A stretch of DNA of 64,000 nt from Eustoma russellianum. Lineage: Eukaryota > Streptophyta > Magnoliopsida > Gentianales > Gentianaceae. Position numbers and translations under genes: made by a program. Where the stretch lies: the NCBI GenBank assembly GCA_036186865.1, contig AP025065.1:10294010-10358009 (forward strand), in the 5' to 3' direction. This document shows positions 22,101-32,888 of this stretch, piece after piece. Within the stretch, counting starts at the first letter, position 1. Each line of letters opens with the position of its first letter. The notes below the pieces were generated by a model. It saw only the letters and a program-made list of their open reading frames with translations, did no database searches and was not told the DNA's origin.

Positions 22101-25100
22101 CAAAAGCACACAAGGCAGGACTGTGCTCAGTGATATCCGGTCAATTTTTATGAAAGTACAGAATACGAAGATGCTAATAAGGGACGTGTAAGGGAGATCA
22201 CTAGAACGGAATCCTCAACAGCATTGAGTTCCATGGCCATGGCGTTACAAGCGAATCCTCTTCATGTCACTCTTGGTTTGTCAAGTCCTGATGGAGTTCA
22301 CTGCCCATTAATCTATTTATCTATTGTTACTGAAATTCTACAGAATATAAGGCTTTTTGAGAGCTCTTGGAGGGGGATCAGGATAATTAAACAGCCTGGG
22401 AGCTTGCAGTGAATATGTGTATAGACCTGAAGATATTTTGCAAAGCTAGTCTATCCTAGGACTTTCTGTTTTGAGGCATTACCAGTTCGATGAAATCAAG
22501 GAATTTACTTGCAAGCTGGTTAATGCTGTTGTTTCTTTGTAAAATTTAGGATACTGTTGGTCCTTGGCTTATCTTTTGTTTTTTGGGCCATGAAGCAAGT
22601 CCTAGCTAGCTCTTTTTTATTTAGGAAGCCCTGCCTGCTACCTCTACTACATAGATCCTTTTACATGTATATAAAATTTAACTTACACACACAAAAAGGA
22701 AAAGAATAAAAAGAATTTGCACTATGTATTCTTTTTTGGTTTGAACCAGAGGCACTTTATTAGGAAATTGAAGCATTTGCGCTGGTGGATCATAACCATA
22801 TAGTTGCATTTGAGAGAGGATTTGAATCTTCATGAAAAGCTGATTTTAGTTATTGCTACTTCGCACTTTCTGCCGAATTGTTTCCTGGCTTCAAAGCTTG
22901 CAGCTTAATGCTGCGAACTTCCATATTTGAAGTGAACGATATGTTTTGAAGTTTTGGTTTTTCAATTTTTCAGGCTAATCAAAGAGTTTGATCGTGAAAT
23001 AAAGGAAGAGGAGGGCAGAAATTCTGCTGATGTTAACAAGCAGCTGAATGATGAAAAACAATCCATGGTAAGACTTCCTCCAATACCCCTTCCCCAACCC
23101 CAGAACAACTAAAAGCAAGCTGAAATGAAGGGGAAATTATGAACTTCGTTCACCTAGAATATTTTAATTACCATCCTAGTCTAAGATAGCAATTTTGAGT
23201 TGGTGCAAAATTATGAAGAAAGCAAAAAAGGAAAACTAGTGAACAAATTTGTCTCGTGACTGGTGTCAAGATAGTAGGTGATGCAGCGCTGCCCGCAATG
23301 TCCCTATTAATTACTCTAGTTCACTATATTGATAAAAAAAGGACCCCCACTCCCCCACCCCCCCAAAAAAAACTGCTGTCGTATATGGGAACATTTGTTA
23401 GAATTGCCAACGAAGCCGTCTTTCTGCCTATTTAGGACTGTTGTGTGTTTTGAGATTTGGTGGTTATTATTATCATTTTGAATGTCCATAAAAGAGTTTA
23501 TGTTCTCCATATACCTTTCTTGCCGCCAGTTGGGACATCTAGGAAATTATTCGCATTTATACATCTTGGCAATGGTTTGAGACGCATTATCTGATGTTCA
23601 AGTGTCTTTTTTCAAGATTGCATTACCATTGGCAAATGTGTAATTAATAAACATCGGAAGGAAATCAAATTGAGTTTCATGTTTGCGATGATGCCTGTGA
23701 TTAAGCCACCTCGCTTGTCAGCCTCTGAAAATCTTCAATCTTGAACTCCCATCATCCGTGACTGCTGCTGCTCCCATCCATTTGCAATTGTATAGTCCAT
23801 CAAAAGTAGTAAATCTTCCTTATTTTGACCCATAGATGGAAATCATATGGAAGCAGGTCCCTTAATCAACAAGCTATTGCATTGCAGCTGAGACCGGTCT
23901 GCGTCATAAGCTTTTATGGAAGCAAGACCACTAACATCTTGACTTCTCAATCGACTCATCCCCAAATTATTATCCACCTCCAGAATTTTCCTAATGCCAC
24001 CAATATTGTCACCAATACTACTGTTCTCTCTCCTTTCACTTAACACTACCCTCTCCACCAACCATTGATTACTACACGCCCCGTCACGTGTCATATTATT
24101 CTGTTTCCTTAAATTAATCTTTCTCAAGGAATTCGTGTCCTGAACTATAATATTTGCTACCTTATTTTCTTTTTTAATCTGAATTCCAACTCTCAACACA
24201 AGATAAAACTCCAAAGCAATTGTATACCTACTATCATGATTGAAAGGTTCACAGTAGGTTAATGGTGCAGGTGACATTAGGGGTAGGAGCAAGAAGAGGG
24301 TGTAGGGAATAGGGATCAGAGAAAGGAGGAAAAGGGTCTATAGGGATAAAGATAATTGCAGTTGAGAGTAAAGGAGAATAATATTTACAAAAAAGAAAAA
24401 AAGGAGAATAACGGAAAAAAAGTGGTTATGGTAACAGAAGGAGAATGCATAAAAATGTAGGTTGTGGAATGTAAGGATATTATTAACAATGTGGGTCAGT
24501 CAACAGAATTAGGGCGAAGGGAATAAAAGAGCTTCAAACAGTGATGAATGGAGAGAAGAGTGAGAGTGCTGGGGTGAGGGCCAGGTAGACTTCTTCCATA
24601 TTAATATAATCTTTGCATGCAAAGAAATTTTGAGTCAAAATATTTTCTGTCATTTCGAACATTTCTGCGTACAATTTCCTAACTCCTTACCAGCAACAAA
24701 CATTGGTTTGACCTTTTTGACGTGTCATGCTCTCCCCTCCTTGTTCTCGCCTCTTTCTTTTTTCTTTCCGTTTTTGATTTTTTCCCCGGTCTAAACGAGT
24801 AAGATTACCAGAGAATTTGCTGAGAAACAAAATGCTCCCGAGTCAAATTAACTCAGTTGGCGTAATACCAGTAGGCCTAGTTATGCCCCCATGCTTTTAC
24901 CAAAGATGCTATATTTTATTTGTCTTCTAACATCAATTTCACAGCAATGTCTAATATTCCTGAAAGCTCTCTAAGCACCCATGAAATGTCCAACTACTCA
25001 GGATCTCTTGGGCCTTAAGATTAGCTTCCTTTCCCTTGCTGATGTAGTGTCTGATGGTAATGGACTAATATTTTGTTTTTAGTGACTAGGATTTCCTCGA

Positions 25101-28100
25101 AGTAGTGAAGTATATTAGATGTCAAAATCACTAAGTAACTTATTTTGCACGAGCGTTCATTTATATTGGCTTTTTGTTATGCATCGTTCTGCAGATCAAA
25201 GAGTTGAACTCCTACGTTGCTTTGAGGAAAACGTAAGTTGTTTTATTTGGATTCTTTTCCTTTTACCCTTTTCCCTTGTTGTAAAAAGAAAGTAATCAGT
25301 AATATTTCTGCTCCTCGGACGTCATATAAACTTAGAAGTAGTTTTTCACTTCTTGCAACAATTTTTTAATCCAGTTGCAACGTGAAATTTGACTTAAGAT
25401 CAAAGGCAATATTTTTCAACTTTGAACAAAGTAGAAAATTTGAGGCCTTATTATTATGACGAGCTCTGTCTCTTAATTAACCAGCTAGAATGAGCTTGTG
25501 AAAATATGATGTTGTATCTACATGAATGTTCTATCTAGTCATTCATCTTTCCATGATATAATATTTACTTCAGATGTACCCCCCCCCCCCCCCGCCTTGA
25601 TTAAGCTTCAATTTCGTACCGTATGATGATATGGAATACTTGTCTCTTTTGTCGGTCTGTAGCTATATGAGCAGTCTTGGCAATAAGAGGCTGGAGCTTT
25701 TTGACATGGGAGCTGGTTCAAGTGACCCAACAGCTGAGGATAATGTTCAATTGGCATCAGGTGGCTTGTAATTTACATTGATTCTGCTACTATTTATACC
25801 TGATATTGGTTAGCAGTTTAGTTTGTAGTTTGTATAAATGCGTAAATCACTTTTTCATCTAAAATAGCTTAAGCATTCAGGTGAGTCTGTACTTTGCCAA
25901 AAGCCTTAGGGTTTGTGAGATTTATCACCTGGTTTCCCTCTCTGGTGTTCTCCTGTAATTGAGCTATTATGTTTTTGGTTTGGGTCTTAGACCTTTGGAA
26001 TTATTTTGATGGGTGGGGTGGGGTGGGGCACTGCAACTAGGACAGCAGTGTTAGTTGGGTTACAATTGCATATAAGACTGGACGACCTTTGCCCGTTTGT
26101 TATGAAGTCATTTTACACTGAAATATGCTGCCACATCACTATGTTATGACAGTAATTCATATAATTGGTCAATAGACTTGCAGTAGACATAGGCATTCCA
26201 CAGTCTTTGTCTCTTTTGTTTGTCTATTTTCCTACTGCACACAGCAGAAAGGGGGAACCATGAGCAATGCTATTACAGGGCCCGCTAGATGTTTATTCTC
26301 ATACTATGCAGCAATTGCAGTTGTTTTGTTTTTTTTTTTTTGTTGAAAGATTTGCCATATATTTGTTACTTGAAATTTGTTGGAATCTTGGTGGTGGAAA
26401 AAAGAAGTGCAAGCCAAAGTAAAAAAACCAAAAAAAAATAGTTATACGACACTTGACTTTGCAGAAATCAAGAAAATTGAAAAAAATATAAGCTTGCTAA
26501 GAAAGAAGCTAAACAAGCTGTAAGCGAAGCCAAATCAAAGGCATGTGAAGATTTATAAGCGTTTGGTCACGAAAGAAGGTGAAAAAGATGTGTATAAAAT
26601 AGATAGAGTGAGAGAAAAGAAGACAAGAGATTTGACTCAAGTTAAAATGCGTTAAAGTTGAAGATAACAATATTTTAGTAGAGGACTGGACAATAAAAGA
26701 TAGATGAAGAAGATACTTTAAGAAACATCTTAATGAATTAATGAGAGATGAACTTGTATTGGATGAGTTACGTAACTATGAATAGGGTAGAAACGTAACA
26801 TATAGTAGGAGAATTCGATTGAATGTAAAAGATACTTTGAAAAGGATGAAAAATGGTAAAATGACTGCTGACGGTAGTCCATCCGAGGTTTGGAAATGTC
26901 TAGGGATAGAAGTTATTATATGGCTCACGGATCTTTTTAACAAGATTGCAAATATTGGTAAGATGCCTGATCAGCAGAGAAAAAGCTCTTTAGTACCTCT
27001 GTATAAAAAGAAAAGAGATGTACAAAATTGTGCAATTTATAGAGTAATTAAGTTAATGAGACACAATGAAACTCTGGAAGCGAATAATCAAGAAATGACT
27101 TTGCAAAGAGACTAATATATTTGAAATCAATTGGATTTATACCGTGAAGGTCAAAAATAGAGGTTATTCATCTCTTGAGAAGACTAGTAGAGAGATATCG
27201 AGAGAAAAATCAGGATGTGCATATCGTTTTCTTTGACTTATAAAAGGCTTATTGTAAAACTCCATGAGAAATTATGTGGAGTGTTTGAAAAGAAAGGTGT
27301 TAGACTGGTATATATAAAAATATTAAAGGCATGTATGAGTATGTGTTGACAAGAGTAAATGCTCAGTGATGGCTAAGATCAGAGTTTCTATTACAGTGGG
27401 TTTACACCAAGGATCTACATTAAGTCTGTACTCATTTGCTTTAGTTATAGATGACCTCACTCGACATATTCAAGATAGAGTTCCGTGGAACATGTTATTT
27501 GCAGATGTTATTGTGTTGGTGGATGAAACTAGTGAAGGAGTTAACGCTAAAGGTGAAATGTTAGCGGAAAACGCTAGAGAAAAAAAGACTTCAAATTGAG
27601 TTGAAAGAAAACAAAGCATTTTAAAATTTAATTTTAACAACAAAAGAATGATCTTGGAATTTTGTGTAAAATTGGAAAACCAAGAGATTTACCTGAGTGA
27701 GAGTTATAGATATTTAGAATTTGTACTACAGAAAGATAGAGGAATTGACAAAGATGTGTATCACATTGTACATACAGAGTGGTTAACGTGGAGAAGTGCA
27801 TCAGGTCTTCTTTGTAATAAGAAAATGTCTTTAAAACTTAAAGTTTTACAGGACAACAGTAAGACTTGCACTGCTATACGGACCTGAATGTTGGGAAGTC
27901 TATTATGAGCATGAACAAAGAATGCGAGTGGCGGAAATGAGAATGTTAAGATAATAGATGTGTAGACATAAAAGGAAGAATAAAATAAGAAATGAACATA
28001 TAAAGAGAAAAGTTAGGGTGGCTGAAGAGAGAGTCATGGTTAAGATGGTATGAGCATGTGCAAAAGCGTCCTGCATATGCACCTATTAGGAGTGCGAGAC

Positions 28101-29959
28101 AATGAATGAGGTGGCTGTCAAACATGGGAGATGAAAACCAAAGAAAAAATATAGAGAGACGATATAGAAGGATCTAATTACAAGAAAAAAAGACAATATA
28201 GAAGGATATGACTTATATGACAATTGGAGAGCATATGGCCAGTGATAGAACACACTTGAGACATGTTATTCATGTAGCTGATGTCATGTGGAGGGTATAA
28301 GATTTATGTGAGAATTTTAGGTACTTGTGTTTGAATCACAGTTGAGATGATATGATATTTTTGAAAGATGCTTATTCTAAATGCGCATATTATGCATTAG
28401 TTATTAGGAGACACTCAAGGAGGTATGATTTATTCTACGAGTCAAAGCTAAACAAAAAAATGAAAAAAGAGAAATAAAGTGCAAGAGAATTGATTGATCC
28501 ATATAGCCAATTCACATACTGGAAAAAGGCATGAGTTTTGTATCTCAAATAAAAAGGAGGAAATCATTATGCAGTGTTCAGGGAATCATTTTAGGGAACA
28601 AGGCGACTTAGTCTTGGATGTGGACATACCTTGTATATTAATGGATCTGTTGGGATCTTGTATAGTTAGTTTTTGCCTTTTGTTCTTATTAAGTGTTTCC
28701 TACAGCGATGTCAAATCAGGAGCTTGTCGATGCGGGGATGAAGACAATGGATGAAACTGATCAAGCTATTGAACGCTCCAAGCAGGTGAATAATCTTTTT
28801 TCTTCAGATATGGTACTGTTTGACTTCAAAACTGACAGTGAACTTTTAGGTGGTTCATCAAACTATTGAAGTGGGTACCCAGACAGCTACTACTTTGAAG
28901 GGCCAAGTGAGTTGTATCTCTTTTATCTACACTTCTGTATGACCTTAAGTTTGTGAATATAATCAAACGATATCTATTATTGTAGACAGAGCAAATGGGT
29001 CGTGTAGTTAATGAGTTGGATACAATTCAGTTCTCCATCAAAAAAGCATCACAGCTCGTTAAGGAGATTGGTAGGCAGGTATGCTTGCAGGAAATAGTCC
29101 AACCACTTTAATTTTGTGACCTTTTCCCTCTTTTTACTGAATGCCTAAGCTTTTTTCAGGTTGCAACAGACAAATGCATCATGCTTTTTCTTTTCCTGAT
29201 TGTCTGCGGTGTAATCGCAATAATAGTTGTGAAGGTATTCCTTTTGGGTATTTATTATTTATTTAATATTTTAAGCTTCAGTAGGTGGGTTAACGTCTTA
29301 CAGTACACAACCTAGTTTTTCTGGTAGATCAAGAATGCATCTCTCAAAGGCTTCCACATTCATAAGTTTCTTTCATGCATAATTTTCCTTCTCGCTGGAC
29401 CTCCTGACTCCTCATCAAACTACATGCCCATTATTTCTTATTAGTAGGTTGTGATCGTCACTTGTGAAATAGCAACTGTGTAAACATTTGACTTTTAAAT
29501 CAGATCACGTGATGCTTAGTTGTGCAGAGAAGATATTAGATCTTCTTTGCATTGTTGAATGCTTGAGGCGGTGGAAACCGTGGTTTGTTAGTTGGATCCT
29601 AAACATCATGATGAAATTATCTTCTAGCTAAGGGGCTTGGAAATGGAATTTCAGATTTTTTCTGGACTTTCAGTTTTAGCCATGTGATACCTTTTGATTC
29701 TTCCAGCTTTTAATGGCGATTGAGAGAATTTAGTAGACCATAACGGTAGCTTTTGCTGTCGTTGGGATATACTGGACATGGTTTATTGTTGTTGGTTGTT
29801 GTTGAGAGAAAATTCAGTGATAAGCTAAATTGACTTCATGTTTCAATTTGTTAGATTGTGAATCCTCACAACAAAGACATTAGGGATATTCCTGGACTTG
29901 CTCCCCCTGCTCCTACAGCGAGAAGGCTCTTATACTTCAAAGGCCAACATACATCTTGA
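19137..29959 (+). CDS. NPSN13: Novel plant SNARE (Qb-SNARE), NPSN13-like, ten exons
   Basis: Membrane-fusion SNARE of the plant-specific NPSN family; the family supplies the Qb helix of SNARE complexes at the plasma membrane and cell plate. Exons: 19137-19216, 19681-19773, 22974-23067, 25195-25232, 25663-25760, 28706-28785, 28850-28906, 28986-29078, 29160-29234, 29855-29959. They total 813 nt, 270 residues, all introns GT-AG, no stop or frameshift. Residues 1-100 form the N-terminal helical region (QLEELTGKMRECKR, KQLNDEKQSMIKELNSY). The SNARE motif spans about 137-211 (SNQELVDAG...IKKASQLVKEIGRQ), with Q180 the likely zero-layer glutamine. A tail-anchor membrane helix (IMLFLFLIVCGVIAIIVV) lies at about 218-235, then IVNPHNKDIRDIPGLAPPAP. 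Arabidopsis NPSN13 has nearly the same length. The last 10 residues differ from what I recall of the family. Introns 2, 3 and 5 are long and 5 holds a LINE. The family is certain; NPSN13 rather than NPSN11/12 rests on GNKRLELFDMGAG-like wording. Confidence 0.96.
19217..19680 (+). other. NPSN intron 1 with a gap in a poly-C run
   Basis: Donor GTAATTT, acceptor TATTTCCAG. A 10-N gap (19385-19394) sits in poly-C, with CCCCCCAAA on both sides, so the true length of this intron is uncertain by a few bases or more. Confidence 0.85.
19774..22973 (+). repeat. NPSN intron 2 with two diverged internal duplications
   Basis: Segments at about 20040-20800 and 20820-21730 are collinear and similar: GGGAACT(C/G)TG(T), TTACAATTTCCTTATATTT-ATTCCAG, TTATTTACTTAT, GTAGACT(C)TA, TAACTGGTT, TTCTTTAAG and the block around GTGTACACATTA. 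A second pair shares AGCATTGAGTTCCATG, GTTACAAG and ACTCTTCATG-type phrases at about 21881-21945 and 22217-22275. Open frames here are short and unsupported. No transposon hallmarks are seen. Confidence 0.7.
23068..25194 (+). other. NPSN intron 3, no recognised feature
   Basis: Donor GTAAGA, acceptor TTCTGCAG. The 2.1 kb hold a 149-codon antisense open frame (23843-24292) whose translation I do not recognise. Nothing around it suggests a promoter or a transposon terminus. Confidence 0.6.
26397..28330 (+). pseudogene. Decayed RTE-clade LINE reverse transcriptase inside NPSN intron 5
   Basis: Multi-frame remnants in order: KKLNKL/AKSKACEDL near 26510, YKIDRVREKKTRDLTQVK (26595-26650), LKRMKNGKMTADGSPSEVWKCLG (26838-26910), a GKMPDQQRKSSLVPLYKKK block (26960-27015), VGLHQGSTLSLYSFALVID (27400-27450) and VPWNMLFADVIVLVDE (27481-27530, FADV where the catalytic FADD is expected). 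The C-terminal part with YRYLEFVLQKDRGIDKDV is at 27700-27760. Stops and shifts are numerous. It lies in the same orientation as the host gene and is more diverged than the RTE at 31403. Ends are approximate; no target duplication was found. Confidence 0.85.
29738..29806 (+). mobile_element. RTE 3'-end fragment in NPSN intron 9
   Basis: GGTAGCTTTTGCTGTCGTTGGGATATACTGG followed by repeated GTTGTTG resembles the RTE 3' terminus at 36680-36725 (AGCTTTTGCTATCGTTGGGATATACTGG, then GATGATGATG). Extreme 5' truncation is typical of LINEs; a SINE borrowing this tail is also possible. Confidence 0.65.
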
Positions 29960-30420
29960 GAAAGTTCTCCACCCCAGGTTAGAGGGGAAGCTGTTTTCCA
30001 ATTTCTGCACCCTTCTTCGAATGAGCCTGCCAGTAGAGAATGGGAGGGTGGTTCGACTGCGAATTTGTTTTTTCCTTTACCTTCCCTCTCTTTTTATTTT
30101 TAGCTGTCTAATGCATTCTTTTGCTTGAGATGTGCATATCTTATTGTTGTGGTTCTTCATGTAAATCATGGCCTGTTTCATTTACACGACCCTTCCCTGT
30201 TCATTGCTTGGTTCTTGTAAACTTACACTAAGATACTTGTTTGTGAAAAGTTATATGCTTCGTACTTTCGGTGTAACATGATGTAATTTTTTTTTGGGTG
30301 TGCATAAACACACAAGAAGAGGGTGGATTTGTGCAACTTATGATGCCATTTGTTGTGTCAAGTCTTTGTCCTATGCTTTGGTTTATTTTACGAGAAATCT
30401 GAGTACACCAAGACAGGCTG
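29960..30420 (+). other. Probable NPSN 3' UTR
   Basis: T-rich non-coding DNA following the stop codon, with upstream-element-like TTGTAA/TGTAA phrases near 30215-30290. The polyadenylation site cannot be fixed from sequence. No other gene starts here. Confidence 0.45.
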
Positions 30421-30529
30421 TCGAATATTTATAAATTTGAAAGGCCTTGGAGCCCTTTCTTAAAGGCATATGCTTGGGACGTGAAAATGGTCATAGTGGA
30501 TGAAGAGGTTTAACTTGTCAGAAATGTAC

Positions 30530-30925
30530 TTCCCGTTCAGGGGGTAAACGGGCCAAACAGAATCAAAAAGTGAGTTTTAAGTTTGAATTTGTATAGTTAA
30601 ACGAATAATTTGGTTCGGTTTCCCGTTTAGGTTGTAAACGAGTCCAATCAAGCCAAAGCCGAATATTGAGTTTTCAAGCTTGGATTTAAACGAATAATTT
30701 GGTTCGGTTTGTTTAGTTTAACGAGTTTAAAAATTTGTTTGAATTAGGTTCGATAACGTTATAACTCTTTAAATGAGTCAAATAATTCATGAATAGTTTT
30801 GGCTTGGTTAATAAATAAATTTAATTAAGTGTTCAATTTTGGTTTGTTTAAGTAAAATTAATAAACTAACTCAAACTAAATACGAACAAAGCTTGGACTG
30901 TTTGTGAGTGATTCGGTTTGTTTAA
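30530..30925. repeat. GTTCG/AAACGA-rich dispersed repeat, copy 1
   Basis: Collinear with 36790-37110: both contain GCC(A/G)AA(G/C)CCGAATA, ATTTGGTTCGG or ATTGTTCGG, TTAAACGA(G/A), GATAAC(G/A)(T/A)TATAACT, AACGAG(T/C)CAA, and end with a CTGTT(T/C)G...TTCGGTTTGT block. Lower similarity than copy 2 to the apparent ancestral pattern. Function unknown; no coding frame. Confidence 0.7.
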
Positions 30926-31402
30926 CCCCTCTTCTTGCCTTGACATCCTTTTTTTACCCTTCTGAAGACGCCTATACTTCATAGTTTTATTTAACTTGTT
31001 GAGATAATAAAAAAAATTATTGAGTATTTATTACAATTAATACTGCTTTTAGATTTTGTTGACTAACGTGTCATTTTCTTGCGCTAGAACAAGATGGATA
31101 ATCTGAGTTGTAGAAGGGTATTCGGACAACTACAAGAAATCAACACTTCATATGCGTCTCAATTTCTTTATTTGGTATTTCTTATATGCTTTGAAATATT
31201 TCACTCTTTATAACAGATATAATTTAGTTTCAAAATTAATATTGTAAATAAGCAATGAGCACAAAAAATTAATAGTAAATCATGGAGCAAAGGATAAAAC
31301 AAATTGGTAAGAGAATGAATAGAGACCAGGAAGAAGTAACATATGCTTATAAAAATGGACAACGTTTGCAAATCTTTTAAAATGAAATACATGAATTTGA
31401 AT
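30926..31402. other. AT-rich intergenic DNA, nothing recognised
   Basis: Sequence between the GTTCG repeat and the 5' truncation point of the RTE. No coding frame, terminal repeats or tandem repeats are visible. Confidence 0.5.
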
Positions 31403-32888
31403 TCAGAACATCACACAAGGAGAGGTGATGAGACCACTGAAGAAGATAGGAAGAGCTAAAGCGGTCGGTCTAGATAACATACCCATTGAGGCGTAGAAGT
31501 ATTTAGGAGAGGAAGGGGTCCAATGGCTAACTACTCTGTTCAACCGTATTTACAAAACAGGGAAGATGCCAGATGAGTGGAGAAAGATTGTCGTGGTCCC
31601 CCCTATATAAGAACAAAGGAGACGCACGGTGTTGTGGGAACTATAGAGGGATTAAGTTGCTAAGCCATACCATAAAGTTATGGGAGAGAGTAATCGACAC
31701 TCGAATTAGGAGAGAAACTCAGGTTACGGTGAACCAATTTGGTTTTATGCCAGAAAGGTCAACTACGGAAGCAATACACATTCTCAGGATATTAATGGAG
31801 AAGTATAGAGAGAAGAAGCGCGATTTACATATGGTTTTCATCGATCTTGAAAAAGCGTATGATAGTGTGCCACGTAGCCTGATATGAGATAGTCTGGATG
31901 CAAGAGGGATCCCTATGAAGTATATAGACATAATTAGAGATATGTATGCTAGAACAAAAACAGCCGTTCGTACACCGGTGGGGAATATAGACTTCTTTCC
32001 GGTGGAGGTCAGTCTCTATCAAGGGTCTGCGTTGAGCCCATTTCTTTTCGCAGTTGTCCTTGACGAGTTGTCAAAGCTGATACAGGAGGCAGTTCCGTGG
32101 TGTATGCTTTTTGCTAACGATATTGTATTAGTCGCAGAAAGTAGACATACTCTGAGTATGAGACTAGAGCAGTGAAGAGGTGTTTTAGAGAGAAAAGGCT
32201 TAAAGATTAGCCGTTCTAAGACCGAGTATTTGCACTGCGACTTCAGCGGTGTAGCAGACAGTGATGATAGCCAGCTCACCATCGATGGTCAAGTGGTACC
32301 ACAGGTAAGTGAGTTTAAGTACCTAGGATCATTCGTGCAGCAGAATGGCGACATAGATAATGATGTAGCACATCGAGTTCAAGCAGGCTGGTGTAGATGG
32401 AGGGCGGCCTCAGGGATGCTGTGTGACAAAAATTTCTCAACTAAATTAAAGAGAAAATTTTATATGGTGGCAGTGCGACCGGCAATGCTATATGGGACAG
32501 ACTGCTGGGCCATCAAGAGGTCACAATTACAGAAGATGGAAGTGGCAGAGATGAAGATATTAAGATGGATGTGTGGGTATACAAGGCTAGATCGGATCAG
32601 AAACGAGGTGTTTTGAGAAAGGTTAGGCGTGGCTAGTATAGCAGATAAGATAAAGGAGGGAAGAATGAGATGGTTTGGGCATGTCAAGCGGAGACAGACA
32701 ACGGCGTCGGTCAGAGCAATTGAAAGCCTCATTGTAGAGGAGAACAGGAGTAAAGGCAGGCCCAAACTGACTTGGGATGAGCAGATAAGGCACGACCTAC
32801 TAGATTTGCACCTATCTGAGGACATGGTCCAGGATAGGAGTTCATGGAGACATAAGATTAAGGTTAACGAGGTATAGATCACATATAG
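31403..32888 (+). pseudogene. RTE-clade LINE reverse transcriptase, 5'-truncated
   Basis: Starts within reverse transcriptase (ITQGEVMRPLKKIGRAKAVG at about 31408; AVGLDNIPIE). Continues with GKMPDEWRK (31561), YRGIKLLSHTIKLWERVID, QFGFMPERSTTEAIHILR, HMVFIDLEKAYDSVPR (31828), GSALSPFLFAVVLDEL, and the active-site block MLFANDIVLVAE (32104), where the usual FADD is FAND. Then come the thumb (FKYLGSFVQQNGDIDNDV) and the C-terminal RMRWFGHVKRR...MVQDRSSWRH to the stop at 32875-32877. Internal stops occur at about 31495, 31886, 32173 and 32614, plus a frameshift near 31604. The endonuclease domain is missing. Its 3' UTR continues at 36354-36725 beyond a solo LTR. Confidence 0.92.

Noticed and set aside
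23843..24292. 149-codon antisense frame in NPSN intron 3
   Set aside because: No recognised domain, no repeat or promoter context; within the range of chance open frames over this length of sequence.
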